A stretch of DNA of 64,000 nt from Strigops habroptila. Taxonomy: Eukaryota; Chordata; Aves; Psittaciformes; Psittacidae. Location of the stretch: NCBI RefSeq assembly GCF_004027225.2, contig NC_046358.1:3500720-3564719 (forward strand), written 5' to 3'. Position 1 is the first letter of the stretch; each line of letters starts with the position of its first letter. Positions 38,558 through 52,200 of this stretch are shown here, piece after piece. The translations under genes and the position numbers were made by a program. The notes beneath the pieces are model-generated. The model saw only the letters and a program-made list of their open reading frames with translations, was not told the DNA's origin and ran no database searches.

Positions 38558-39165
38558 TGGATCCTGGGTTCAGCTGTAACAGTTATTTTTCTCCTTCTTA
38601 GTAGCTGGTGCAGTGCTGTGATTTGGCTCTAGTCTGAGAGCAATGCTGATAACACCGATGTTTTTAGTTGTTGCTAAGTAATGCTTACCCCAATCAAGGA
38701 CTTTTCAGTCTCATGCTCTGCCAGCAAGGAGGGGCATGGAACACCAGGAGGAAGCAGAAACAGGACCCAACTAGCCAAAGGGCTACTCCATACCACAGCA
38801 CGTCATGCCCAGTATATAAACTGGGGGGAGTTACCTGGCAGAGACCGAGGGCTGCTCGGGTCAGGCTGGGTATCGGTCGGCGGGTGGTGAGCAATTGTAT
38901 TGTACATCACTGCTGGTTATTGTTTTCTTTTCCTTTTCTCCTTTTAGTTTGTTATTCTCTCCCCTTGTTATTCCCCTTATCATTATTATTAGCAGTAGTA
39001 TTAGCAGTTTTGTATTATACCTTAGTTACTGGACTGTTCTTATCTCAACCCGTGGGAATTACATTCTTCCGGTTCTCCTCCCCATCCCTCCGGGAGCAGG
39101 GGGGAAGAAGAGGGGAAGTGAGAAACCGGCTGCGTGGTTCTGAGTTACTGGGCTTAAACCACGAC
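38558..39165 (+). mobile_element. solo LTR relic, avian ERVL-like, about 610 bp
   Basis: Fossil. It reads along its length like a widespread avian LTR: CTTAGTAGCTGGTGCAGTGC, the block AACAATGCTGATAACACNGATG in recognisable form, GACTTTTCAGTCTCATGCTC, a TATA-type box AGTATATAAA at 38811-38820, then TTATCTCAACCCGTGGG, and the right edge GGCTTAAACCACGAC. No internal retroviral region flanks it, so it is a solo LTR and not a coding provirus. It looks old and broken. Superfamily assignment (ERVL, class III) is from memory of similar repeats and is moderately sure. Confidence 0.8.
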
Positions 39166-39552
39166 GGTGCTGCTGCACATCCCTGCCGCATGGGTCTGCC
39201 TGCACAGGCTCTGGAGGGAGACCTGAGCTTCAAATGCCTCCAAAAGCTCCCTTCATCCCACTGGAAAGGATGTGAGAGTAACATTCAGTGTTTTTCTTAG
39301 CCAGGCCTCATGTCGGTGTGAGTGGAATCCTCTCTCATTTTAAGCGCCTGTGAAATCAACAGGATGCTAAAGCATCTTGAGATGAGGGGAAGATGCTGCT
39401 ACAGCCTTTTAACTTTCACCACAATTTACATTTAGGTCATTTGAGCCTTCTGCATATGTGCTGCTTCCAGTGACATTAGTTGCAGATACTTCAGATTCTA
39501 TATGTTGGAGTTAGGGAGGATTTTCCTCTGCAGGAAGAGATGAAAGTCACCA

Positions 39553-39810
39553 AATCATAGAATGGTTTGGGTTGGAAGGGACCTTAAAGCTCATCCAGTT
39601 CCAACCCCCTGCCACGGGCAGGGACACCTTCCACTAGAGCAGGTTGCTCCAAGCCCCTGTGTCCAACCTGGCCTTGAACACTGCCAGGGATGGGGCAGCC
39701 AAAGCTTCTCTGGGCACCCTGTGCCAGTGCCTCAGCACCCTCACAGGGAAGAGTTTCTCCCTCATACCTAACCTAAATCTCCCCTGTTTAAGTTTTAACC
39801 CATTACCTTT
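39553..39810 (-). mobile_element. CR1 LINE 3' fragment just upstream of API5
   Basis: Reverse-complement CR1 3' end starting AATCATAGAATGGTTTGGG and running through the CTCCAAG-type block to CTGTTTAAGTTTTAACCCA. It ends about 350 bp before the API5 start codon, so it borders the CpG island. Confidence 0.92.
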
Positions 39811-40000
39811 GAAAACAGCCTCTTTCTCGCACCAGGAGCATCACGGGCACTTCCCGTGCGTCTTCCCTAGCATTTGTATATAGGAGTCAAAAGCGATAGA
39901 GGCAGGAGTAGCTGAGGGGAGGCAGCCACAGCTCCCCCAGCACATGGGGGGAGCTCCCCCCTTGTCCCGCCCTCACCCCTGCCCGGCATCTCCACCGCCA

Positions 40001-40017
40001 GCCGCCTGGGGGCGCTG
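40001..40017 (+). promoter_or_regulatory. CTCF-like motif
   Basis: GCCGCCTGGGGGCGCTG agrees at 14 of 17 positions with the CTCF core as I remember it (GCCACCAGGGGGCGCTA). It lies about 150 bp upstream of the API5 ATG. This is a match by eye; occupancy is unknown. Confidence 0.55.
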
Positions 40018-40163
40018 CTCAGAGGCCGGCACACGGCCGCTCTGGGACTCCCTTCTCGTTGGTGCTGACGGCGGCGGCCCGAGCGGGAGGAGCGGCCTGA
40101 GCGGCGGCGGAGTCAGCGGCGGCCTCGGTTGCAGCGGCGGCGGCGCCCGTTCCCCGCCGCACC

Positions 40164-40232
40164 ATGCCCACCGTGGAGGAGCTCTACCGCAACTATGGCA
40201 TCCTGGCGGACGCCACCGAGACCGTGAGCCAG
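40164..40232 (+). CDS. API5: API5 coding exon 1
   Basis: Residues 1-23 (MPTVEELYRNYGILADATET...), inside the CpG island. Donor CAG|GTGCGG, phase 0. The following intron (40233-43389) is about 3.2 kb and shows no repeat or exon that I recognise. Confidence 0.95.
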
Positions 40233-43200
40233 GTGCGGCGTGCCTGCGGCCTGCAAGGCCTCGTTAGGCCTGGGGCTTGAGTAGTGCGGCGGCGCCGCCG
40301 CCACGGCGGGTTCGCGGCGGGGCGGGCGGGACGCGGTGCCGGTGCAGCGGGTGCTCGGCCCGCAGGACACCCGGGCAGCCCCGCGGCTGTGCTCCATGTA
40401 CGTTCCGTCACGGGCGGGGGCGGGAAGCGATGAGCTCCGCGCCTGCGGCTCTGCGGGGACGGCGGCAGCGTCTCTAGTCCCTTTGCAGCATCTTCCTCCT
40501 CCTGTCCTGTCGGCGGTTCTCCTTTCAAACGAGGGGTCAAGGACATTAACTAGTTATTGGTTAGAGTCAGGCTGCTTTTTGCATGGGAGCGCGGAGTTTC
40601 GCCTTAGAGAAGACGCCGGTAGTTGTGGTTTGATCCGGTGCACTTGCAGGTCCGGAGCGCTCTCCTGCTGCAAGGCTTGTTGGAGGAAGGCGAAGGCTGT
40701 TTGATAACTGCCTCCAGCCCTTTTATCTTTTCCTAAGGCAAGAATGGAAGGTTGATCCTCATGGATAAAGGAGGTTTTTAGCTGTAAACTCCTGGCGAGA
40801 TCTGCAGGTTCTTATACCATTACTGAATTAATCTAAGAAAGGGGATGCCTTCATATGTTACCAACACAAAACATGATGGTTACTTGAAGTTAGTTTTTGA
40901 ATTGCATTATGTGCTCACTTTACTGAGTGGCTACCTGAAAAAGCAGCTAATTTTTTAATTATTCTTTTATCATAATGTATGTAAGTAGGAAAGTAGCTTT
41001 GCACATACCTGGCAATGGGTTTTAAACTGGATACTACTATGCAAGGTCATTTGGAAAGTTCTTCGGGAGAGCAAATAATACAGTGGGTGGTTGGGTGTTG
41101 TGTTGTTGGGGCTTTTTTTAAGCTTTTTAGATTAAGTCCATTTGCTTTGCATGTGTAATTATACCTTAGTGAAACAAAGCATCCTTGCAGAGAGTCCATC
41201 AAAACCAGCATCTCAGAGCCAACCAAAAAATGCACCGAAAATGTTGGAAACTATGGGGAAAGATGCAGAATGAAACAGATGCTGTTACTGTGCTGTGTTA
41301 CAAATGCATAGTGTCATCATTTTGACAGTTGTGGGTAGCTTTTATGAGGCAGGAATGGATATTGTAGGGAGGACAAACTCCAGTGTAGTTAGGAAATGCA
41401 GCCTGTGACAGGGTAGCAGATGTGCAAGGGCCTCCAAGGGTAAGTATAGAATGATGATTCCTGATATACTCTTCCAGCACTGCCTCTCTCCAGCTTGTGG
41501 GCTTCTGGAGCCAGAGACAGTGTCTTTGTGATTAGTACATCTTGCTAGATTGCTCTTCAGCAAACTTTTCTGATGCCTGTTTTGAACACAACAAGAAGAG
41601 CAAGGGGACAAACAGAAATATGACATTAGGAGAAGTAATTTAAAGCACTGGAAGTGTGGAGCTTGTAAAAGTGTGTTTCAGCTGAGACAGGGACTCAGGT
41701 GTGATGAGTCTACCAGGAGGGGAATGAAGGTGAGAACTTGAAAAAACCTACTAGGAAGCAGGCTTAAAATAAAGAGGAAGACAAACTTTTCTCTATAACA
41801 CATTGTGCAACTTGTCACGGGATATTACAGAGCATGAATTGGTTCAAGAAGTAATCTAGAGAAAATAATGGTCAGATGACAGTTATTGACACTGTCTCTG
41901 GCTTAGGATGTTCTTGTGTTAACAGATTGGGAGGAAACATGGAAAACTGAGGGATCACACTGCTTCTGCAGCTGCCTGCTTTTTTCTTGAGCATTCCAAG
42001 CTCCTGCCTGAGCTGCGCTTTGCCTAAATGACAGGAGTAGTAACCATGAAGTCATATAAATTCATGGAACACAAGCTACTCAGTTCCATTGCTATATGAC
42101 CGCTATTCCAATATGTATCAAGTCATTTGTTCCCCAGAAAAGTTATTCTTAACATGCAGCCTGAGAACCTGTGACTGCAATAACGTGTATCACATTGTTA
42201 GTTTGTGCTGGCTCGTTCCTGCCTTTGCTGTTGAGCGCACTGTGTTGGGACAGCTGCAGAACGGACTGGTGGGGATGTGGATCAGCTGAAAATCAATCGT
42301 TTTATTCCTTGATTATTTTTCTTCCAGATCCATGTCCCAATCCAGTTCAGAATCTGGCACCACACACACCTACCAACAAGGTGTGGGGAGTGTTGAAGGA
42401 GCATCGGTACTGAATGTTTAAACACAGCTTCCTTTAGAGAGAATTAATTCAGTGTGCTCCTGTGTAAATTAGAATCTGTTCACTCTGGGTGAACTTTTAA
42501 GTGGCTTAAGGGTGACAATGTATGTGGCTCTGGGAAGTCTAATGTAAATCAAGTGTCCTGTGCTGCTGTTGTTGCTGTTCAAAGTAGGATAAGTTGTCTA
42601 AAGCATTCTTTTCACAGCCATAAGGAAAATTAATGCTAGAACATTCTGATTTCTGCTCTTATCCTAATAATACTGACTTTTCTTTTGCGAACACATAGCT
42701 AACCGCAACAAAGACTTCCATTTATTCTAAAGTGTCAGTCCAGCAGGCACAAAATCAGAAATGTCAGTGTGATTCTAGTTGGAGCAGCTGGAGAATATTC
42801 TACTCTGTTGCTGAAGTGTTTATTTCTATATTTCAACTGGAGATTTCCCCTTTTTTTTTAATCTAGTCTCTGTTCAACACATCTTTTAAGAGCTGTATTT
42901 TGTCTCAGATTAAGTTAACTGCTTGAATAGATGCCAAAAATGCTTTAGCCCAATATATGTTAAAAGTTATTTGTGATCCATTCCAGTGGCGCAGTTGTTG
43001 GGAGAAGTAGCCTCTCCTTGAGAGGTGATACACGAGCAGACAGAAGGCAGAAACTGCCCAAGTTCAGTGAAGGTGATCATGTCATTCCTTGAGTCTGCAC
43101 TAATGTAATAGCAAGAGCTGTTAGCCTTAGGCAGTTTGAATGGTAAGCACTTGATAGGCACTTGAACAGACAAAGGAACCAGAGTAACAGTAAAAACCAG

Positions 43201-46200
43201 ACAATAGAGGCAGATTTTACTAAATGGTACAGTTAGACTGGTCTAAGAGAGAAATGTATTTCTTTGTATGAAGCTTGTGTAATACAGTTCACTTAAATAG
43301 CTGAAGTGAATTGCAGAGAGAAAAATCCTTCCCTTGTCTTGAGAATAAGCCAAGATTTCTCTATTTGTGTTCTGTTTTTCCTCTTCCAGCATAAGGATGC
43401 GTACCAGGTGATCTTGGATGGCGTGAAAGGAGGTGCCAAGGAGAAGAGACTTGCAGCCCAGTTTATTCCTAAGTTCTTCAAGCATTTTCCTGAGCTGGCT
43501 GACTCAGCTATCAATGCCCAGTTGGACCTCTGTGAGGATGAAGATGTTTCTGTAAGAATAAGAACCTTGTAGCAAGTTGATATATTGAATTTGTATTTTT
43601 ATTATTCTTTTGTTATAGGCTCTGTCATTTGGGAGGGGAGGGTTGATCTTTGCAAAACTTAACAATACTTAGTTGTATTCCTGTTATGTGGTGGTATGGG
43701 AAGATATATTAGTTTTCATTTGTCATTTTCACTCCATTATTGATCAAAGGAGTACCTCTGTAGAAAGAAACATAGAAACAAAAGTTTATTTGCATATCTA
43801 TTACATTTTTTTCCTTTCAAAAAGTACCTTGTGGTAATTGATCCTGATACAATCCTGCTGGGAGGCAAGAAAACTTTCCTCACAACCAAGACCCATGGGG
43901 ATGTGATGCTGAATGTAGTATTCTTGCAGAAGTCTTGGGATGCTTCATGCTGCTTCTCTGGTGTTGATAGAAGATGTACCTTTGAAGCAACTTTGGTTAT
44001 CAAATGTTAAATGATTTGGGCAGAGTCAGGGAGTTTTGTCCATGCCAGGAATAAAACCCTAGAGCTTATCTCTGCCATGTGCACAACTGTAAAACTGTCC
44101 TTCCTGTTAGCAGGTAAGACTCCACAATAACACAGCCCTGTATTTTGTGGATCAAATGAATGATTTTGTGAACGGAGGTGCTGCTTGAATTTGTTTTTTC
44201 TCCAGTGCTGCTTAGATCTGAGAAAAGGACACTATTTTCTTCCTAAATAGACGATAATAGTTTTATAGCAAACAGGAAGTTTAAACTGCCATTAAAATCT
44301 GAAATTTGTACGTTGCTTTCTGGATATGATGCTCCTGGTTTTATTGGGGTGTATTTCTCAAGTTTGGCTGATTTTTCTGCTAAACTTTGGTAGTTGAATT
44401 GCCTGAGTTGTTGGTTTTTGTTTTGTTATTTAAATTTATGAATTCCATCATGTTGACAATTTTGGCAGATCCGGCGACAAGCAATCAAGGAATTGCCTCA
44501 GTTTGCCACTGGAGATAATCTTCCTCGGGTAGCAGACATACTGACCCAGCTCCTGCAGTCAGGTAGGAGACATTGGTACTTTTCTTGTGGCGCATCTTAA
44601 AATGTGTACAGTTTTGATCTAGAAAACGTTTTTTGTTGATTCACAATCTATTACAAAGCAGTTTGTCTCAGTGCCTTTCATGTCCTGCTTCTGTTCTTCC
44701 ACTCCCACCCTCAAACCCCCTTTATATTTGCTGTACATTTATGCTGCTGCTTCTGCTGAAAAGTCTCTAATTACCCTGATTTAAACTGAAGATCTTCCTT
44801 TTAAAGTTAACGTTTCTTTTTTCACGCAAGTTCTCTTAAAGCACCTGTAGAAAAAGGGGAAGGGAGGGGAGAGGGATGCAACAATATGTTATGGACTTCT
44901 AGTTATGGACTGCAGCAAATTGCCTTCTGAAGAAGTTACTGAGTTGCAAATCCAAGTACTGAGGAACTTTAAAAATCCTGAAGGCGTTTTCTTCCATACA
45001 GTGTGTTTTGGTACAAAATAAATCCCGAATTTAATACACAATACATATTGTTTTAATCTCAGTAAGTTCTAGAGTGCTAAATATTAGATGTTCAAATTGG
45101 TGTTAAAAATGCATGATCAAATCTATTCTTGGAAGAGTTGGGGTTCTTTTGAGACTTAAACATTTCTCTAGTTCAAAAGGCAAATTGTTTCTTCCATGTA
45201 GGAATACTGTAAATTACTTAAGAATTTAAAAAGAAATAATTTAGTTTTCTATATATTTTACCTTAATTTAGTAAAGGTCAGCTTGTTTATTCAGCTGTTC
45301 CTTAGAATTACTAAATATATTTAATAATAACTTCCTGTCAGGTTTTCATTCTTCTCAAGTTTGTGGTGTTAAAGTTTTGGCAGGGAGGCTGAAGTGGCAA
45401 ATAGCCTCTTTGTTTTGCTTCCAGCTTTCGTAATTGTGGCTTTCTACTTCCTCGGTGTAGTAGTCATTAAAAATACAAGTTCTGTTGTTTACAACTAGAT
45501 GCTGAGGATGGAATCACACACTTCTTGTGTGATACCAGAGATCTTTGGTTTTCTGCTCTTATGTTTGCATTTCAAGGATATCCATATCGTTCTTTTTTCT
45601 CTCTTCAGATGATTCTGCAGAATTCAACTTGGTGAACAATGCTTTGCTTAGTATATTTAAGATGGATGCTAAAGGTAAAGGACACGTTTTTCTATAAATG
45701 TATTTTAATAATAGTTCCCAGTCTCTAGTACCATGAGAAAAGGACTCAGTATTGTATCTCGTTAGTACGATTCAGAAGTGAGACAGAGTCATCACTTGGT
45801 TTTTACAAAAGATACTGAATTTTTCAATCATTTTGGATTGGAATTGTACAGCACAAAGAAAAAATGTGGAATTTTATGTCAAGCTGTATGAAAATAATGA
45901 TTTTTCACTAAAGTTAGCATAGCAGTTATTTCCAAATGTGTCATGGAGTCTTAGAGGAGGAAACTTCTGCAGAGATTGTTCAGCTTTTAACTTCTAGAAT
46001 CATTTGTGTTACCTGATTCATTCTCCATTCAGGGACTTTGGGTGGCTTATTCAGTCAAATTCTTCAGGGAGAGGATATTGTGAGAGAACGAGCCATCAAG
46101 TTCCTCTCTACAAAGCTCAAAACCCTGCCTGAGGAGGTGATGACAAAGGAGGTAGAAGAGTTCATATTGACTGAATCAAAGAAGGTGAGTGTCTTATTTC

Positions 46201-49200
46201 AGTACAACCTTAAGGAGTATTAAGCCATGCCTTATCACTGGCATTGCTTTGGAGGCCTGTTTATTTAAACCACATGTAGGGTTAAGCTTTGTACAAATGC
46301 TTCTAGTTATCCTGGTTTGCTACAGTACAAACTTCGTGGCATTTTTTGTAGGAACATTAAAATAGGCTCTTCTCATTTTGTAAGGGTGACTTTTATTAGA
46401 AACATAAAATCATTCACATGGGAAAGGGACTTTGGGAGATGGATCACCTCAGTGAATTGTGCTCAGCTGAATTCAGATTGGATTTCTCAGTGCTTTGTCC
46501 AGTGGGTTTTGAACACCTCTAATATATACACCTCTTTTTATACACCTTTATAACACCTCTTTATCCAGTTGAACCTCCTATTTCAGTTTTGTATCATTGT
46601 GTCATTCTTACTCTGTCCACCTCAGTAAAGAACCTGGCTCCTATTCTTGGTGACTTGCTCTTCATTATTGAAAGATGGGAGTTAGGTTGCCTCACCTCTC
46701 CTTACAGGTCACATTCTCTAGACACTGCTAACCTTGTTGGCTGGCCTTTCTGCAGCTTATCAACAACTTCCTCATACAGGAGGACCCAACACTAGGTGCA
46801 GTATTCTGGATTTGGTCTAATAAGGATGTAGCAAGGGAGAATCATCAGTTCCTTTGCTTCTCTCAGTCTGCTGGCCATGCTCTTGTCGCAGCCCACTGTT
46901 CATCGCCCAAGGAATGCTGCTGACACATTTATCCTGCTGTCCCCCACAACTCTCAGGGTCTTTTCAGCAGAGCAGTTCCCCAGCCACTCAGTCCTGAACA
47001 TGCAGAGGGATGATGCAGGGAGGTTAGCTCATCCCTGGTGCAGGACTTTGCACTGGTCTTTGTTTAATTTCACGAGACTCTTGTGCATCCACAAGCTGAG
47101 AAAGATACAAAAAGTATTAAAACAATAATGACTAGATATTAATTTAATATTTATTCTGCCTGAAGCATGCAATTTTGGTTAGGTAAGAAATCTGTTCTTA
47201 AAGTTAGAATCCAAGAAAAATAATGTTTCTCATGCACAACTTAATGGTACTTACCTTGATTTGGGGGTGCATACAGTTACACCGCATGTTTTCATGTGTT
47301 CCTTTAAACTTTTATGTCTTTAAATAACTAGAAGCTAAATTTAAATGCTTGACATTTGCATACTTTACCTTTTCAAATCGATTGGGTTTGACTTGGAGAT
47401 TTGCAAATTACCCACATAAAAATATGTTTTCTGGAATTCTCTTAAGGTGCTGGAAGATGTGACGGGTGAGGAATTTGTTCTGTTCATGAAAATACTGTCT
47501 GGATTAAAAAGCTTACAGACAGTAAGTGGGAGGCAACAACTAGTGGAGCTGGTGGCTGAACAAGCTGACCTGGAACAAACATTCAATCCATCTGATCCAG
47601 ACTGTGTGGACAGACTTCTGCAGTGCACCCGGCAGGCAGTGCCACTCTTCTCAGTATGTATTTGGTTGCTTTGCATGAGGAATATTGTGGAAAGTTAATG
47701 GCTGTAGTTTCTCTTTGGTGTTGTGAATGATTATGGTAGAATGAGAGTGTATCAGTACTTCTCCACCTTCAGCTTCTAATGTAATAAAATGTTGAGAAAT
47801 ATCCTTAAAGCTTGTGAATACAAAGAGCTTTTGTGGTGTTCTCTGCTCTTTGACATTTTCTTTCAAATTTAAGATGTTACAGTGAATTATGATAAAGTTC
47901 TCAGGTTCATACATGTGTGAGTTTGATTATTTCATGTCTAGTGCCAGACAATTGCAGTGTTTAAAGGCCTATTCTTGGGTTGTAGGCAATCTTTTCAACC
48001 CCTGTTGCAGGCAGCCTCTGAGTTTAAGTGACTTGGAAGAGTCTCTCTGGTTTAGGAGTTAGAGGGAATTTAATAAAGCTTTAAGGTGTAGCTGTGTGAT
48101 TGGCACTTACTGGTGTTGGTGGAGTGATGGGGGAAAACATTTAACTCCTTCAAACTCAAAGAGTAACCTGAATAATGTGGTGTTCTCTGCAGAAAAATGT
48201 TCATTCCACAAAATTTGTTACTTACTTCTGTGAGCACGTTCTGCCAAACCTCGGTTCTTTGACTACGCCAGTAGAGGGTCTCGATATCCAGTTAGAGGTA
48301 AGCCAAAGCTAAAATGTCTTTGAAATAGTAAAAAATGGGCACCTTAGATGAAGACAGCTATTTTACAAATTGTGAACTCCTTTCTTGAGGGATTTTCAGT
48401 TCTTGGCTTGGAGGGAAAGTGGCTATGCTAGGAAAAAAGTTTGCTGTACTGAGGCATGACTGTTGCCTTATAATGCATGTGTCGTTAGTCCCGAACTTTG
48501 AGGCAAGGCTGGAATAAGTAGATCAGTGTAATCATTTTTCTATTGCTATCAATCTTTTTTAAGCACGTAGCAGTTACTGAATTGACTGTTGCATAAATTA
48601 GCACGTGGCTTGTGTTAATTTTGCCTCCTGAGGGAGTGGCTTCATGTCTGTAATTCTGCTTACGTTAATCAGTGCTGCAGCTTCAGTTAGATCTCTGAGC
48701 CTCACTTTGAAGGTGAGCTGTGCTGCAGACGTGGGAGAGGAAGTTTTGTTTGCTTGTTGACTAATGATGCCTGTTGGGATTAGACACACAAACCTGTGTT
48801 TCTGTTGGAGGACATGAAAAACAGACCAGGCATGTTCCTCCTTGTCATCTTGCCTAATGTTTGAGTTTCATTGTAATAGCTGACCTCTGCTCTGCAGCCA
48901 TAATAATGATGTGAGGTTTACACTTTTAGGTTTAAAGTTAAACCTTTGTACTTTTTGGTTAACACACAAAAACTGGCTATCCTTACATGTAGGTTTTGAA
49001 GCTGCTTGCTGAAATGAGCTCATTTTGTGGCGATATGGAAAAACTTGAATCAAATTTGAAGAAGCTGTTTGATAAATTACTGGTAAGACTCATTCAATTT
49101 TTCCTCCTGTAGAACACTTTAAAAAAGTTCTCATTAAAACAAGTTATTTCTATCTATTAATCTATTCATCCTTTTTCTAAAGTGGCTATTTCAAAGATAG

Positions 49201-52200
49201 CTCTGTCCATGATAAAGGTCAAGCATCATTTTGCAATTCAAAGCCTTTATAGATGCAGAGAGCTGTTACCTGCGTAATGTTTTTAATCCGGTAAACTCAT
49301 GTGGTTTTGTTCTTAATTTTATAATTATGAGAGGTTCATGCTGATCTCATGAAAGGCTATATCTGCACTGACAATTATAAGCAAATTCAGTGCTGTTTCA
49401 GAAGCACTGGTGAAGTACATTGTTGCTTCCTGTGGTAGCAGCGCTACTGTAATGTTACCTCTAGGTCTGAGGTTTGCCACATAAGTGTAGGCAAACCACC
49501 TGCACCAGGACTTCATGCAGTGCTTTGCTGTGTTAATATAGAGATGAGGGATACCTCTTAAATTGTCCATGTAAATAAACCCTCCAGTTCAAACGCTGCA
49601 AAAGCTCAGTCAGTCTGTGTAAATGTATCTCATGCATTTGTTTTACTTTCTGTTCGTTAGGAGTATATGCCCCTTCCTCCAGAGGAAGCAGAGAATGGGG
49701 AAAATGCTGGCAGTGAAGAGCCCAAGTTGCAGTTCAGTTACGTGGAGTGTTTGTTGTACAGCTTCCATCAGCTGGGGCGTAAGCTTCCGGACTTCCTCAC
49801 AGCCAAGCTGAATGCAGAGAAACTGAAAGACTTTAAAATCAGGTAATCATTTAGAGACAAGAGTTAAGGGTTCTGTTAGAAAACATGGATTATTACTGCC
49901 TGGATGCTAAATAAGCACAAAATAGGTTGGTAGAAGACTATATTGAGCGTTTTCCTAAAGGGGGGGAAAAAGAGATTATAGCTTCCCTTTGCTTATGCTT
50001 TTATTTTATGGAAGTATGTAAAATTTATTGACAGATTGCTTTTAAATTGTTTAGGCTACAGTATTTTGCTCGAGGGTTGCAGGTGTATATTCGACAGCTT
50101 CGTCTCGCACTTCAAGGCAAAACAGGAGAAGCTTTGAAAACAGAGGAGGTGAGTATTGCCCAGGAATGCTGATCTTTCTAATTGAGCCTATCAGAGTAAT
50201 CACGGGCACACATTAATGGGCTGCAGTCTGTTGTAAGCAGGCAGACAGATGAAGGGAATAATGCTGTTCACATCTATTGCAAATGGATCTTAACCAATGC
50301 TGTGTTTTGCAAGCTGAGGTGATATTTTAGTTTCTATTGTTAGCTACTCTCTGTTTTCCCCGTGTATTTGGCATAACTGTGCTCTAGTTCTGTTTTGAAG
50401 GGGAAATTTTTATATATGGAGAGGGATTTCGTCAGAAGGACACTGGAACATTAGAAGTACCTAGTGTAAAACTGCAAGAAGCCTAAAAATAGTTGTAAGG
50501 AAAACTCAGAAGTGTACACACCTTTCACTATTACTGTTGCTGTAGCAATTCATTAGGAAGAGCAGTCAGTTTAATGCTACAACTTCATCACATGCAGTTG
50601 GCATAATTACTGGAATAAGTGCTCAGTGGTGTTTCTTTTTTTACAGAACAAGATAAAAGTGGTTGCCTTGAAAATAACCAACAACATTAATGTTTTAATC
50701 AAGGTAAGTCCTCACGTTGTGAAGGAGTAAATGCACAATAGAGTAACCTGTGCAGAGAAAAGGAATAGATTTGATCAAAGTTGTACTGTAACAAGTTAGT
50801 CAATGTTGGCCAGCTCAGGGTTGCTGCTGCTTTACTGTTTCTGAAGAGACATGGATCTGCTGGTTTTGCAAGCTGCTTAGCCTTTGCTGCTGCTGTTGGG
50901 ATGGGGTGATGAGGCCTTTTTGCCAGCACTAGCTGCCCACAGGAGCAGAAGACCTTGCTGTAGGGGCCTTTGGATTCTGGCCATGTCTTTTTCCTTGCCA
51001 TTTCCCTTTCCTGCAGTGACAGGGACTGTAAGGAATAGTTTGAAGAAGTGCAAGGAGATGTAAAGGAGGGAGGAGGCAAAGCAAGCTGCCACACAGAGCC
51101 TTTTTCTCCAAAGAGTTTAGAAGAGATGGGTTGCAGAAAGAGACTTCAATCAAGAGCCATCAAAACCATTCTGATTAGTTCTAACCACCTTTTCCTCTCT
51201 TCCTTCACTTCCCATCTCTCGCTCACCATGATGAACCAAAAACTTTGCCCACACGCAGTACTGAGAGGCTTATCTTTTACCATCATGGGGATATCAGATG
51301 TCTCCCTGCAGGAGCCACTGTAGTTCATTATCAGATGCTTGATGTGCAAAGGGAGAGAGAGAAAGCATATAACATCAGTGTAAGGCATTACTTTGTTAAT
51401 ATAAATCTCGTTTGAATTTCCTAGTGAAGTCTAAGGCAGCCAGATAAGGCAGTTGGCTACTGCCACCTTCTCCCTCTGCTATGGGACTTCAAAAAGGATT
51501 TAAAATTATTGGAACATAACTGTTATTCTGGAGTCTCAATAGGTAGCTACAGTTTTGAAGTGCAATTGATGTGAATTTAACTGTAGAATAAACTGTGTGA
51601 TTTTGCCTCCATAGGATCTCTTCCACATTCCTCCTTCCTACAAAAGTACAGTTACACTGTCCTGGAAACCAGTGCAGAAGGCAGATGCAAGGTGAGAGTT
51701 TTTCATTAAAAAAATGAAAACAGTGGTGTTAATTTTTGCTGTTTACAAAATAAAGATCCCAAACTGTGTATATAATATATACAACATGTGAGCTAAAAGT
51801 TTCACAATCCAAAATAACATCCATCCTGGAAGGAGTTAAGGCTGTGGAGATAATCTTCGTCTTGCTTTAGGGATACAATAGACCAAATCAACTGGAGATT
51901 ACCTTATTTCCTCTTTTGAAGTGTTATTCAGGGCATCTTCATTGGCTGCTTCTAAGCTTCCAGTGGTTCATCTTTCAGGCTGAACTGCTATTCCTGTACT
52001 TGTCACCACAGGGGTTATAATGATCTGTTTTTGTTTTCTTCTGTCAGTCAAAAAAGAACAAGTGAAGATACAACCTCAAGTTCACCCCCAAAGAAGGCTT
52101 CGGCAGGACCAAAAAGGGATGCCAGGCAAATATATAATCCTCCCAGTGGAAAATACAGCAGTAACCTGGGTAGTTTTTCCTATGGTAAGTTAGGCAGCGT

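Larger units (their letters stand above)
20490..39900. other. FADD-API5 intergenic region
   Basis: No exon of a known gene was recognised on either strand. Contents seen: CR1 fragments at 28732, 37601, 38218 and 39553; the 14-bp minisatellite 35257-35592 and the (AAAAT)n run after it; a TA-rich microsatellite near 34320-34362; a CpG-rich patch at about 35165-35256; two LTR relics (37487-37566, 38558-39165); and a short CTTG run near 24869. The remaining sequence is unremarkable to the eye. Confidence 0.6.
39930..40480 (+). promoter_or_regulatory. API5 CpG-island promoter
   Basis: Very GC- and CpG-rich block with many GGCGGC words, covering the 5' UTR, coding exon 1 and the start of intron 1. 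No TATA box is seen. It includes a strong CTCF-like word at 40001-40017. The transcription start was not determined. Confidence 0.8.

Noticed and set aside
38668-39300. 210-residue frame on the plus strand
   Set aside because: It lies almost wholly in the solo LTR relic and matches no retroviral or host protein; a chance frame.
40113-40546. Minus-strand frames of 94-117 residues opposite API5 exon 1
   Set aside because: GC-driven shadows of the API5 promoter island.
49325-49570. Minus-strand frame in API5 intron 8
   Set aside because: Antisense intronic frame without similarity to any known protein.
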